Assembly: GCF_964656455.1 (NCBI RefSeq) | Contig: NC_135715.1 | Location: 37,892,603 to 37,956,602, forward strand | Origin: Halichoerus grypus | Lineage: Eukaryota; Chordata; Mammalia; Carnivora; Phocidae | DNA length: 64,000 nt | Reading direction: 5' to 3' | Notes under the pieces: model-generated | Told to the model about the DNA's origin: nothing | The model's database searches: none | The model's input: only the letters and a program-made list of their open reading frames with translations | Shown here: one piece after another, positions 38,601-50,325 of the stretch | Layout: each line of letters begins with the position of its first letter | How positions within the stretch are numbered: the first letter of the stretch is position 1 | Position numbers and translations under genes: made by a program

Positions 38601-39902
38601 TAAAATGTTTGCTTCTGCTTAGGGGTTCAATCACTGAAAACCTGGTTAATTTATACATATGCATAGTGATTTGAGAAAAGTAATGAACCCTTTGCTTGCA
38701 CTCGTGAGTGAGACCAAGAAATCTTCTAATTATCTCTTGACCAGAATGAAAAAAATTTTAATGGTGTAAAGTCTATCATAATTGAAAGATTTGCATTCTT
38801 GGAATATGTCCTGAGATAAGTCATGTCCTTTGTTTTGACAAAGTGTAACTTTTCTTTAAAAGTATTTTGTTCTTTTTGAGCCAAATAAAGATATGGAATG
38901 AATTTTAGGCATTACATTATTAATAAAACATAGAGGTGATCCATGTATAGGATAAAAGAATCACTGGAATATTTAAGATGATTAAGGTTTTAGTTAGAGA
39001 CTTGTGAAAAATGGTGAATGTCTTAGTAAACCTCTAAAGCATAATACTCCAGGTATATTTTAGACCTTCCCAGGAAAAGGCCAGCTAGTACTTAATTAAC
39101 TTAATGAGGAGGGCACTAAAAAAATAAAAGCAAAGTGCAAATATATAATTGTAAAATGTGTAGGCTTAGATGACAGTGAAGATGAAATATTACTTGGGTT
39201 CAGTATCATGGAAAACAAGAAATTCTATTTTCTTTTTATGGCTCTGGAGTACTGAACAAATCAATAACTTTTTCTGTGTCTTTTGTGACTTAGAGAATAA
39301 AAGTATTATAATGATTGATACAAATATGATAAGTATTTTTTCTACTGGGCTTTCAGTGATTGGTTGGGTCCTTCTCTGCCTTTTCATTGTAGGGGAAAAA
39401 TATGTGAGTTGGGTAAAAGTATGTTATGAGGCAATCTAAACTTTAATATGTTCAGCACCAATGAGTCTGTTAATATCAGCATAATATCTGCACCCTATAT
39501 AGCCCATGAACTCCTGGAGATCTTCAATTGGAGCTTCATTTAGAACCAGCAAACTAGTAGGCCAATATTCAAATTACCTATAACTTATGAGTAACAGAGT
39601 CCTTGGTTTATCTCAAGAAAGAGGTCTCCAATTAAACAGATAATTCCATTTACAAAATAAAGTCATGCCTATTAAGTTATTAGGTGTGGTTTCACAGGAG
39701 AAAAAAATAATATTCTTTGGTTGTAAGCACACTGTTAAGATTTATTGGCTAATGAATGGGTAATGTCTGAAGTTTGTTATAAAAATTTCTACTTTCTGAG
39801 TAGTCATTCTTTCCTAGGGTGAGATTGTGTGACAGTGGCAGAATTTAAGGTTAATATATTATAGCACATGGTATCAATAAAAACTTTGCTATGATTGTAC
39901 TT
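35621..39902. other. 4.3 kb unassigned DNA without young insertions
   Basis: No Can-SINE or recognisable L1. Frames are short, the longest about 90 codons, with no domain I recognise. It includes a C10T11 run at 35838-35858. The texture could hide an old, decayed transposon, but I cannot name one. Confidence 0.45.
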
Positions 39903-39921
39903 TAATATTTAGAGAAAGTTC

Positions 39922-40127
39922 GGGGCACCTGGGTGGCTCAGACGTTAAGTGTCTGCCTTCGGCTCAGGTCATGATCCCAGGGTCCTGGGATCGAGCCCCA
40001 CATCGGGCTCCCTGCTCCGTGGGAAGCCTGCTTCTCCCTCTCCCACTCCCCCTGCTTGTGTTCCCTCTCTCGCTGTGTCTCTCTCTGTCAAATAAATAAA
40101 ATCTTAAAATAAATAAGTAAATAAAAA
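39922..40127 (+). mobile_element. Can-SINE, young subfamily, long TSD
   Basis: Complete element with 'gatcccagggtcctgggatc' and 'ctgctccgtgggaagcctgc'. Exact 19-bp TSD TAATATTTAGAGAAAGTTC at 39903-39921 and 40128-40146. The tail is a mixed AATAAATAAG array, not pure A. Confidence 0.97.
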
Positions 40128-40275
40128 TAATATTTAGAGAAAGTTCTTCTGAGGAATTTAAGAGAAAACTGGATTAAGTGCTTGATTCTCTTTTAGAATA
40201 CCTGCATCATTTACCCACATTATTTTTGTTGTCCTTCAACTTCTTAGCTAGCATAGAACAACTGCAGATTGTGGG

Positions 40276-40313
40276 GATCTGCATCAGACAAGGTTCTCCA
40301 GAGAACCAGAACC

Positions 40314-40368
<55 letters not shown>

Positions 40369-40736
40369 GAGGGAGAGAGAGAGATTTTTTAAAGGAGTTA
40401 ACTCATGTGATTAGGCGGCTGACAAGTCCAAAATCTGCAGAGCAGCCAGCATGCTGGAAACCCAGGGAAGAGCCAATGTCACAGCTCTGTACAAATCTGT
40501 CTGCTGCAGAATTTACTCTTGCTCAGGGCAAGTCAATCTTTTTGTTTTGTTCAGGCCTTCAACTGATAGAATGAGGCCCATTCATACTATGCAAAATGAT
40601 CTGTTTTACTTAAAATCCACCAATTTAAAATGTTAATTTCATCCAAATACACCCTAACAGAAATATCCAGAACAATGTTGGACCACATACATGGTACCAT
40701 GGCCCAGCCAAGTTGACACATAAAATTAACCATCAC
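40276..40736 (-). repeat. Ancient interspersed repeat, class not settled
   Basis: 'aggttctccagagaaccagaacc' at left, 'caagtccaaaatctgcag' and 'aggccttcaactgatagaatgagg' inside, and 'caagttgacacataaaattaacc' at right follow the order of a widespread old placental repeat normally read from the other strand. I recall it as LTR-like but cannot fix the family. A TG array at 40320-40365 interrupts it. Confidence 0.6.
40320..40365 (+). repeat. (TG)n microsatellite inside the ancient repeat
   Basis: About 23 pure TG units directly after 'gaaccaaaagg', where the host repeat family usually has a short TG/TA-rich run. The frames crossing it are Cys/Val low-complexity artefacts. Confidence 0.96.
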
Positions 40737-40840
40737 AAGATCTAAAAGAGTAAGACTATTAAATTTCATTCTTTTAAAAAAAATTTCCTTGTCAAAATAC
40801 CCTTTAAAAGTATATTTGTAAATTAATTTCAATTTCTTCT

Positions 40841-41000
40841 TGTTAAAGATTTTATTTATTTGAGAGAGAGAGAGAGCACGAGTGGGGTGAGGAGCAGAGT
40901 GTGAAGCAGGGAGTCCAATGCGAGGCTTGATCCGTGGACTCCAGGATCACGACCTGAGCCAAAGGCAGGCACTTAACCAACTGAGCCACCCAGGCACCCC
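40841..41000 (-). mobile_element. Can-SINE, antisense, short middle
   Basis: 'aaagattttatttatttgag' at left and 'gagccacccaggcacccc' at right. Likely TSD TTTCAATTTCTT (about 40827-40838 and 41007-41018). Lacks part of the GA-rich domain. Confidence 0.93.
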
Positions 41001-41019
41001 ATGTATTTTCAATTTCTTT

Positions 41020-41987
41020 TTGAAGTTTTCTCAAAAAATTTTTTAAAAGGCAAACATTTTGATATTTAAATTTTGTCCTTTTTTTTTTGTTCTGAGACAC
41101 TTCTCAAATGAATAATTGTGCTCACATCAGAAATTTCCCCAAGTGGCCACTGTAATTTTAAAATTTTGAAATTTAGAAAGGTAGTTGACCAAAGGCAAAG
41201 CTTGTCCTATAAAGATGCCAGTCTGACAAGACTTTTGGGACTCGTTGGTTCTTGGTACTGAGTCAAGAGACAGATTTATTGTGTCTATTTTTATCTTCTT
41301 GTCTATGAACTTTCTCTTATAAACTCACAGCAGAAAATGAAAAGGACAGTCCAAGAGATAAATGATGATGCTGTGGTAAAAGGACAGATTTTTACTGACC
41401 TAAGTCTAAGGAAAAGGTTTTTAAAACTGATGAGATAAGCAGAAGAGTACTTTTAAAATGTTTCTTTTATTTCTAGGAGAGAAAATTATCTCAGAATTTG
41501 GAACCTTGAGGAAAGAAGTAGGGGTTCAGACTCAAAGTGGAACCCTACTTCACCCTCATGGTCAGAAAGACACTCCAAGCAGGAGACTCATGAGGCCTTA
41601 AGTGCAGTTTTCCGTAAAAGTGTTAAGTCTTAATAGCCATTTTAGCAAGACCTCCAGGTTGTCTACTGTTGACTACTCAATAGTAATTAAATTAGCAAAA
41701 CAACAACAAAACCCCTACTAATCAAATGGTGCTGAAAGTATAAATTTATAGTATCAAGGGAGAACTACACATTGGCAGAGTCTTAATAATGATTCCAAAT
41801 AGAGAAGTGAGGAAAAAATATTAATGGGCCTTTAGGGTATGAGTTCAGGGGATTTAACATTGGTCATCAAAGGCAGGGGACTGGCTGGTGAAGTTTGTAA
41901 AATAGTAGGTTAATACTGGTTGACATGGAAAGACGCAGGTCTTAAGCCAAAATTTGATAAAACAAACAAACAAACAAAAACAAAAAC
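41020..41987. other. Single-copy DNA, no gene recognised
   Basis: Only short frames. An AAAC array precedes the next SINE at 41962-41990. Confidence 0.5.
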
Positions 41988-41996
41988 AAACTGTGT

Positions 41997-42179
41997 AGGG
42001 GCGCCTGGGTGGGTCAGTCGGTTAAGCATCTGCCTTCGGCTCAGGATCCTGGGATCAGCCCCACATCAGACTCCCTGCTCAGTGGGGAGTCTGCTTCTCC
42101 CTTTGCCACCCCCAGCTTATGCTCATGCTCTCTCTTTCTCTCTCTCTCAAATAAATAAATAAAATATTAAAAAAAAAAA
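41997..42179 (+). mobile_element. Can-SINE
   Basis: Head 'aggggcgcctgggtgggtcag', shortened tRNA-like second block, CT-rich part and AATAAATAAATAAAATATT-(A)n tail. TSD AAACTGTGT at 41988-41996 and 42180-42188. Confidence 0.95.
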
Positions 42180-42188
42180 AAACTGTGT

Positions 42189-42883
42189 TCTGATAATTGA
42201 GCTTTTCATACAGGTGAAAAAAATATTGTTTTGATAAGACAACTTGCACTAATGAGCGAATTTTTTACCAAGATAAATTGTTTGTAAGCATTTCCCAAAG
42301 CAAAGAGCAAAGATAGTGACTACTTTGGCAGTCTGTTGTCCTGTACAAGAATTTCCTGGAGCAAATAGTTATGACAATATTGATCCCAGTTCTCAGTCAA
42401 AACAGTTGTTACATCACTGTAAGTGGTCTCAGTTATCGCTATTAATTTGTGCTACATTGCAAACTTATTATGCACTTATCTTTAGCCTCTCAGTGCTATA
42501 TTATTGTATTTAATAGATATTTTCTCTTATATGCCTTTGTATCCTCTATAGAGGCTAAAATAATTTTGTTTTTAAATAAGTATTTAATAAGTCTAGTCTT
42601 ATTTTTGGTTCAAATTGACCAATTACCAAAAATAGCTTAGTTCAGTTAAATTTAATATTTTTGAAAAAATATTTTCATGAAAAATTATTGCAATAAATTG
42701 ATAAATTTAATTTTATTAAAATCATATAACTCATACATTGGGACATTGACTTTTTCTTCAGTCAAGATCTTGTAAAATTATTAAAGTAAGAATATGATAA
42801 AGGGATAGGTTTGACATAGTTTATAGAAACTGAAAAGTAAAGTCATCCTACCTAAAAGTACTTTATGGCTTATTATTTCCTAC
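42189..42883. other. Single-copy AT-rich DNA
   Basis: Two overlapping short frames at 42316-42640 with no domain. Nothing else is seen. Confidence 0.5.
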
Positions 42884-42898
42884 AAAAAAATACTTTGG

Positions 42899-43076
42899 GG
42901 GCACCTGGGTGGCTCAGTCGTTAAGCAACTGCCTTCGGCTCAGGTCATGGTCCTAGGGTCCTGGAATAGAGCCCCACATCAGGCTCCCTGCTCAGCGGGA
43001 AGCCTGCTTCTCCCTCTCCTGCTCCCCCTGCTGTGTTCCCTCTCTCTCTGTCAAATAAATAAATAAAATCTTTAAA
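42899..43076 (+). mobile_element. Can-SINE, young subfamily
   Basis: Head 'ggcacctgggtggctcag', 'ggtcctagggtcctgg', 'ctgctcagcgggaagcctgc', AATAAATAAATAAAATCTT tail. Exact TSD AAAAAAATACTTTGG at 42884-42898 and 43077-43091, partly merged with the A-tail. Confidence 0.95.
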
Positions 43077-43285
43077 AAAAAAATACTTTGGAAAGAGGCA
43101 ACCTGCAAGTAATATCTAAACTGGACTGAGACTATCTGAATCATGTGCCTCCCATTACCTCAGCAGTGAAATAATGTAGATTTGAGGAAATTCTCTTTGT
43201 TATCTTTTGTATTAAAATTATTCTCTCAATTAAATTTCTTTCTTGAGTTTAATTGAGGACAACAGGACAAATAAACTTGAATTTA

Positions 43286-43740
43286 TTTTTTTTTTAATTT
43301 TATTATGTTACGTTAATCACCATACATTACATCATTAGTTTTTGATGTAGTGTTCCATGATTCATTGTTTGCGTATAACACCAGTGCTCCATTCAATACG
43401 TGCCCTCTTTAATACCCATCACCAGACTAACCCATCCCCCGATCCCCCTCCCCTCTGAACCCTCAGTTTGTTTCTCAGAGTCCATAGTCTCTCATGGTTC
43501 ATCTCCCCCTCCAATTCCCCCCCCCCATCATTTTTCCCTTCCTACTATCTTTTTTTTTTAACATATAATGTATTATTTGTTTCAGAGGTACAGTTCTGTG
43601 ATTCAACAATCTTACACAATTCACAGTGCTCACCATAGCATATACCCTCCCCAATGTTTATCACACAGCCCCCCCATCTCTCCCACCCCCCACCACTCCA
43701 GCAACCCTCAGTTTGTTTCCTGAGATTAACAATTCCTCAT
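43286..43740 (-). other. L1 3' UTR with two tandem poly(A)-bearing modules
   Basis: The proximal module (43560-43740) ends, on the minus strand, in an A-run. The distal module (43286-43550) ends in the terminal tail after an AATAAA-type signal. Both carry 'caaactgagggtt' G-rich blocks. As I recall, this arrangement is shared by many arctoid L1s, which would make it a subfamily trait and not a private event. Confidence 0.65.
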
Positions 43741-46700
43741 ATCAGTGAGATCATATGATACATGTCTTTTCTCTGATTGACTTATTTAGCTTAGCATAAT
43801 ACCCTCTAGTTCCATCCATGTGGTTGCAAATGGCAAGATTTCATTCCTTTTGATGGCTGCATAATATTCCATTGTATATATATACCACCTCTTCTTTATC
43901 CATTCATCTGTCAATGGACATCTTCGCTCTTTCCATAGTTTGGCTATCATGGACATAGCTGCTATAAACATCAGGGTGCACATACCCCTTCGGATCACTA
44001 CATTTGTATCTTTGGGGTAAATACCCAGTAGTGCAATTGCTGGGTCGTATGATAGCTCTATTTTCAACTTTTTGAGGAACCTCCATACTGCTTTCCAGAG
44101 TGGCTGCACCAGCTTGCATTCCCACCAACAGTGTAGGAGAGTTCCCCTTTCTCTGCATCCCCGCCAACATCTGTCATTTCCTGACTTATTAATTTTAGCC
44201 ATTCTGACTGGTGTGAGGTGGTATCTCCTTGAGGTTTTGATTTGGATTTCCCTGATGCTGAGCGATGTTGAGCACTTTTTCATGTGTCTGTTGGCCATTT
44301 GGATGTCTTCTTTGGAAAAATGTCTGTTCATGTCTTCTGCCTATTTCTTGATTGGATTATTTGTTATTTGGGTGTTGAGTTTGATAAGTTCTTTATAGAT
44401 TTTGGATACTAGCCCTTTATCTGATATGTCATATGCAAATATCTTCTCCCATTCTATTGGTTGTCTTTTGGTTTTGTTGACTGTTTCCTTTGCTGTGCAA
44501 AAGCTTTTTATCTTAATGAAGTCCCAATAATGCATTTTGCCCTTGATTCCCTTGCCTTTGGCAATGTTTCTAGGAAGAAGTTGCTGTGGCTGAGGTAGAA
44601 GAGGTTGCTGCCTGTGTTCTCCTTTAGGATTTTGATGGACTCCTGTCTCACATTTAGGTCTTTCAACCATTTGAGTCTATTTTTGTGTGTGGTGTAAGGA
44701 AATGGTCTGGTTTCATTCTTCTGCAGGTGGCTGTCCAATTTTCCCAACACCATTTGCTGAACAGACTGTCTTTTTTCCATTGGACATTCTTTCCTGCTTT
44801 GTCAAAGATTAGTTGATCATAGAGTTGAGGGTCCATTTCTGGGCCCTCTATTCTGTTCCATTGATCTATGTGTCTCTTTTGTGCCAGTACCATACTGTCT
44901 TGATGATGACAGCTTTGTAATAGAGCTTGAAGTCCGGAATTGTGATGCCACCAGCTTTGCTTTTCTTTTTCAATATTCCTCTGGCTATTCAGGGTCTTTT
45001 CTGGTTCCATACAAATTTTAGGATTATTTGTTCCATTTCTTTGAAAAAAGTGGATGGTATTTTGATAGGGATTGTATTAAATGTGTAGATTGCTCTAGGT
45101 AGCATTGACATCTTCACAATATTTGTTCTTCCAATCCATGAGCATGGAACGTTTTTCCATTTCTTTGTGGTTTCCTCAGTTTCTTTCATGAGTATTTTAT
45201 AGTTTTCAGGGTACAGATTCTTTGCCACTTTGGTTAGATTTATTCCTAGGTATCTTATGATTTGGGTGCAATTGTAAATGGAATCGACTCCTTAATTTCT
45301 CTTTCTTCTGTCTTGTTGGTATATAGGAATGCCACTGACTTCTGTGCATTGATTTTATATCCTGCCACTTTACTGAATTCCTGTATGAGTTCTAGCAGTT
45401 TTGGGGTGGAGTCTTTTGGGTTTTCCACATAAAGTATCATATCATCTGCAAAGAATGAGAGTTTGACTTTGTCTTTGCTGATTCAGATGCCTTTTATTTC
45501 TTTTTGTTGTCTGATTGCTGTGGCTAGAACTTCTACTACTATGTTGAATAGCAGTGGTGATAGTGGATATCCCTGCCGTGTTCCTGACCTTAGGGGGAAA
45601 GCTCTCAGTTTTTCCCCATTGAGAATGATATTCGCTGTAGGTTTTTCATAGATGGCTTTTATGATATTGAGGTATGTACCCTCTATCCCTATACTCTGAA
45701 GAGTTTTGATCAAGAAAGGATGCTGTACTTTGTCAAATGCTTTTTCTGCATATATTGAGAGGATCATATGATCCTTGTTCTTTCTTTTATTAATGTATTG
45801 TATCACATTGATTGATTTGTGGATGTTGAACCAACCTTGCAGCCCAGGGATAAATCCCACTTGGTCGTGGTGAATAATCCTTTTAATGTACTGTTGGATC
45901 CTATTGGCTAGTATTTTGGTGAGAATTTTTGCATCCATGTTCATCAGGGATATTGGTCTGTAATTCTCCTTTTTGATGGGGTCTTTGTCTGGTTTTGGGA
46001 TCAAGGTAATGGTGGCCTCATAAAACGAGTTTGGAAGTTTTCCTTCCATTTCTATTTTTTGGAACAGTTTCAGAAGAAAGGGTATTAATTCTTCTTTAAA
46101 TGTTTGGTAGAATTCCCCTGGGAAGCCATCTGGCCCTGGGCTTTTGTGTTTTGGGAGATTTTTGATGACTGCTTCAATTCCCTTAGTGGTTATAGGTCTG
46201 TTCAGGTTTTCTATTTCTTCCTGGTTCAGTTTTCGTAGTTGATACATCTCTAGGAATGCATCCATTTCTTCCAGATTATTTAATTTGCTGGCATAGAGTT
46301 GCTCATAATATGTTCTTATAATTGTTTGTATTTCTTTGGTGTTGGTTGTGCTCTCTCCTCTTTCATTCATGATTTTATTTATTTGGTCCTTTCTCTTTTC
46401 TTTTTGATAAGTCTGGCCAGGGGTTTATCAATCTTGTTAATTTTCTCAAACAACCAGCTCCTAGTTTTGTTGATCTGTTCTACTGTTCTTTTGGTTTCTA
46501 TTTCATTGATTTCTGCTCTGATCTTTATTATTTCTCTTCTCCTGCTGGATTTAGGCTTTATTTGCTGTTCTTTCTCCAGCTATTTAGGTGTAAGGTTAGG
46601 TTGTATATTTGAGAACTTTCTTGTTTCTTGAGAGAGGCTTGTATTGCTATATACTTTCCTCTTAGGACTGCCTTTGCTGCATCCCAAAGATTTTGAACAA

Positions 46701-46845
46701 ATTTTCATTTGTTTCCATGAATTTTTTAAATTCTTCTTTAATTTCCTGGTTGACCCATTCATCCTTTAGTAGGATGCTCTCTGGCCTCCATATATTTGAG
46801 TTCTTTCTGACTTTCCTCTTGTGATTGGGTTCTAGTTTCAAAGAG
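43740..46845 (-). pseudogene. L1 ORF2 pseudogene (RT and C-terminal domains)
   Basis: The best-preserved ORF2 here. The RT part is open from 46370 to 45483 ([33 protein letters not shown]). An in-frame TGA at 45483-45485 stops it, and the same frame then resumes with FFADD at about 45437-45451. Motif A reads [10 protein letters not shown]; the catalytic Asp is Tyr (45750-45752). The C-terminal part is open at 44331-43786 ([15 protein letters not shown], Cys-rich [25 protein letters not shown]). Further frameshifts lie between 45230 and 44330. Not functional. Confidence 0.92.
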
Positions 46846-46854
46846 TTGAATTTA

Positions 46855-49357
46855 ATACTATGACTAAAAGAGTGGGACTAAAAATGGTACAGTAAGATAT
46901 TGAGGTTTGAAAGTAATCATAGGATGTTTGAGTCATGATGAGGTTAATTGTATCTCAAGACAGATGTGGGGAAAATGAAACATCAGAGTTTTTGAGAAAA
47001 TTTAAATAAAATATTTAATTTAATGGTGTGTTTGCTTATACTTTTTGTGTTAGTCTTAAAAAATCTTAAAAAATGAAAATGACTCTAATGAATTTAATTT
47101 AGCTTTTCCAGTGAGCAGTAAAAACATGTAGTTCTCTAGGATTCATGAAGAGTTTCTTTTCATAATTACTGATTTATTAATGGAAATTTATTATCTTAGT
47201 TCTACACCACTGTAATGAAAAGGGGTTCATTTACCTCATTTGGAGAATATTAAAATAATTAAAAAGTTATTTTATTGTCTTTGAGTTTTCCTGTTTTTTA
47301 TGTATAGTGATTGAAGTGAAAATGTTTTCTTTATCTAATTTTTAAATAAAACATTAGATCTGTTTATCACATATTCTTTTTCTTCATAAGGTCCTTTTCT
47401 TTCCTATTATCTTATGAAAATAATGATGCTCATTTCTCAGAAAGTGTGAAAGCTACTAATCTGTAGAGAACAACAATAAAACTGCTTAGCAAAATATGAT
47501 AAAATTTAATTAAAGATTTTTTTAAAATTCCATAATGGATAAAGCAATACTGCATTCTTTCTAATGTACATTTATTAAATGATGTATTATGCTACATTTT
47601 ATTTTACATTAGTTCAACCATTCAACTTCATGATTCTTTGAAGCTTTGCAAAAGTAAAATATGATAAAATCCATTTGTGCAGCCTAACTCTAATATACAT
47701 CTTTCATAATAAGAAAACATCTGTTATGTGATCCAAAAAATTTACTCTTATCAGCTTGATAATCATAATGAATTTCTACTGAAATTCTCTTTCTATTTCA
47801 ATATCAGCTAACAAGAGTTAAGTTTTGTATTCTTTTTTATGACATTTTCAATGGAATAGAATAGCTTTTGCTTCTTAATAAGCTCTGACATTCTCCATCT
47901 TTCTTCTAATTTGTTTTAAAGGACACCTAAATATAGTTCTCTGTTTCTTGTATTCAAAATGGAAATGCACTATAATACATACTAACTTTTAGATTTTATA
48001 TTATCAAAAATACATCTGACTTCTTGTCTGATTTAATAATTCTTGGTTAGAATTCTTGGTTAGTCCTGAGAAAGGACCCAAATAATATTTGAATAAATTA
48101 CACTGTGTCCTGTCCTTGTGACCCACATCTCTGTAATGATTCAAATACTGATGTGCTTTTCTTGACTGTCACACTGTTGACATTTCAGATTTCCATAAGA
48201 CCAATATGTCAAAAGATACTTAGGGTGAATGAAAAGTTGAATATCCACGGCAAACATCTAAAATAATTTATCCACATTGTAACGTCACATCAGTGCACTT
48301 CTGAAGGCATCAAACTCTATAGGATTTTACTTAATTATTTATAGTAACTATAATTATTTTCAACTATCTCTTTTCTTTGAAACATAATTAACATATATTG
48401 TTTTAATTCCTTAGAACATAAAAATCTGAAAATTTTGTATATTTAAGGAGCCTACTATTTTTTATCTGAATGATAAAAATGCATAAGAAAAGTGAGATTT
48501 AAATTTTATTTGATGTCTGATTTATAATGGTTTTAAAGATGTATAATAACATTATTTAGCTGCTATATTTATTATGAACAATGGTTACAAGTGACATAAT
48601 TTTCATATTTTAAAAGTTAATAATCGAATATTTAAAGAAAATTTCAATGAATGCATCATGATAAATGTAATTTTATTTGTTTTATAAGACTGTTCTTCCA
48701 ATAAAATAGAAACTCCCAGCTGAGGCAAACAGGAAAAGAAAATGCTTCCAGAAATACTTCTTTTTGCTTTTTATTTGCTTCCTGCTTGTAATCCCATAGC
48801 TTCTTAAAAGTGAAAGTGATAAATTACTATTAGTCTATGACAGCTTTTTGATGTGTCCCTTTGTACATGAGAAACTGAGTTGAAACCACCTGAACTCATT
48901 TCTTCTGGGATTTTAAACAACCATAAAAAATGGTTTTGTTTTGGACTTGGTAGGGCTCAGAAATGAAAATGCCATTATGTCGAGGACAGCACATCAATCT
49001 AATTTGCTACCTGGATCCCCAATCTCATCCTTTCCCAGTTGAGACTATTTTACAATATGCAAGATAATATCAGTCTTACTTCACACTTTAATAATATTTT
49101 CTAAATGACTTTTATATTTATATTAACAGAGCTGGGACATTAAGAGAGATTCAGTAATTCAAAGTGTTGCTAATGAATTTATCTAAATTTGCAGAAACAG
49201 GAGGTTGGTAGTATGTGGATGCTGTGGTTTTTTGTGAGTACATTTGATATACTAGCCAAGATTACACCAAGGACATCCCTCCCCAAAAAGCAAAGAATAG
49301 ATGGGAACTAAAAGGTACTATTATGTTTTGTGTTTTGTTTAAAAACATAAAAGAGAG
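46855..49357. other. 2.5 kb AT-rich single-copy DNA
   Basis: No frame above 60 codons, no Can-SINE and no L1. A small tandem duplication of AATTCTTGGTTAG at 48038-48063. Nothing else is recognised. Confidence 0.55.
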
Positions 49358-49532
49358 GGGCGCCTGGGTGGCTCATCAGTTAAGCAGCTAACTGTGATTT
49401 CGGCTCAGATCATGATCTCAGTGTTGTCAGATCAACCCCCATGTCATCAGGCTCTGTGCTCAGTGGGGAGTCTGCTTGAGATTCTCTCTGTCCCTCTCCT
49501 TCTGCCCCTTCCCCACCCCCACTCTCACACTA

Positions 49533-49564
<32 letters not shown>

Positions 49565-49585
49565 AGATAAATAAATTTTTAATAG
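49358..49585 (+). mobile_element. Can-SINE, old subfamily
   Basis: Head 'ggggcgcctgggtggctcat', long CT-rich domain and a short 'cagataaataaattttt' tail. Diverged in the tRNA-like second block. No convincing TSD. Confidence 0.92.
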
Positions 49586-49682
49586 AAATATTGTTCTCTT
49601 GATTTCTGTTATATCATTATGATAAAATATAGATTTAGTAGTTCAGAGGAAAGAGGAAATATCTATACAGTACATTCCTGCA

Positions 49683-49918
49683 CTGAGAAAAAGGAACCCT
49701 CATGCAGTGTTGGTAGGAATACAAATTGGTGCAACCACTGTGGAAGACAATATGGAGGTATCTCAAAAAATTAAAAATTGAACTACCCTATGACCCAGTA
49801 ATTACACTACTGGTATTTACCCAAAGAAGACAAAAACACTAATTCAAAGGGATACATGCACCCCTTATGGAAGAAACCTAAGTGTCCATCAATAGATGAA
49901 TGGATAAAGAAGAGGTGG

Positions 49919-49956
<38 letters not shown>

Positions 49957-50325
49957 GGAATATTACTCAACCATAAAAAAGAATGAAATCTTTGCCATTT
50001 GTGACAACATAGTTGGATCTAGAGAGTACCATATGATTTCACTCATGTGGAATTTAAGAAACAAAACAAACAAAAAAAAGGGGAAAAAAAAGACAAACCA
50101 GAAAACAAATTCTTAACTATAAAGAACAAACAAATAGTTACCAAAGGGGAGGTAGGTGGGAGAATGGGTTAAACAGGTGGAGGGGATTAAGAGTACACTT
50201 ATCTTGATGAATATTGAGTTAAATATGGAATTGTTAAATCACTATATTGTACACCTGAAACAAATATAACACTGTATGTTAACTATATTGGAATTAAAAT
50301 TTTAAAAATTAAAATAAAACTAAAC
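49683..50325 (+). mobile_element. 5'-truncated L1, sense, with internal CA array
   Basis: Plus-strand ORF2 end ('aaggaaccctcatgcagtg', 'gatgaatggataaagaag', 'atggaatattactcaacc') and a 3' UTR ending 'tgtacacctgaaacaaatat'...'aattaaaattt'. The ORF2 C-terminal signature DEWIKKRWY is readable at 49889-49920. Opposite orientation to the three large L1s. No TSD could be fixed. Confidence 0.88.
49922..49954 (+). repeat. (CA)n microsatellite inside L1 ORF2
   Basis: Sixteen CA units, directly between the L1 'gtggta' and 'atggaatattac' blocks where other copies have a short tatatatacaca-like stretch. Confidence 0.95.

Larger units (their letters stand above)
43286..46845 (-). mobile_element. 5'-truncated L1, 3.6 kb, doubled 3' UTR
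   Basis: A-tail (T-run) at the left, distal 3' UTR block, internal A-run at 43551-43559, proximal 3' UTR block, then ORF2 up to a truncation in the endonuclease region at 46845. TSD TTGAATTTA at 43277-43285 and 46846-46854 encloses both 3' UTR blocks, so they arrived together. Minus orientation like the other two large L1s. Confidence 0.9.
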
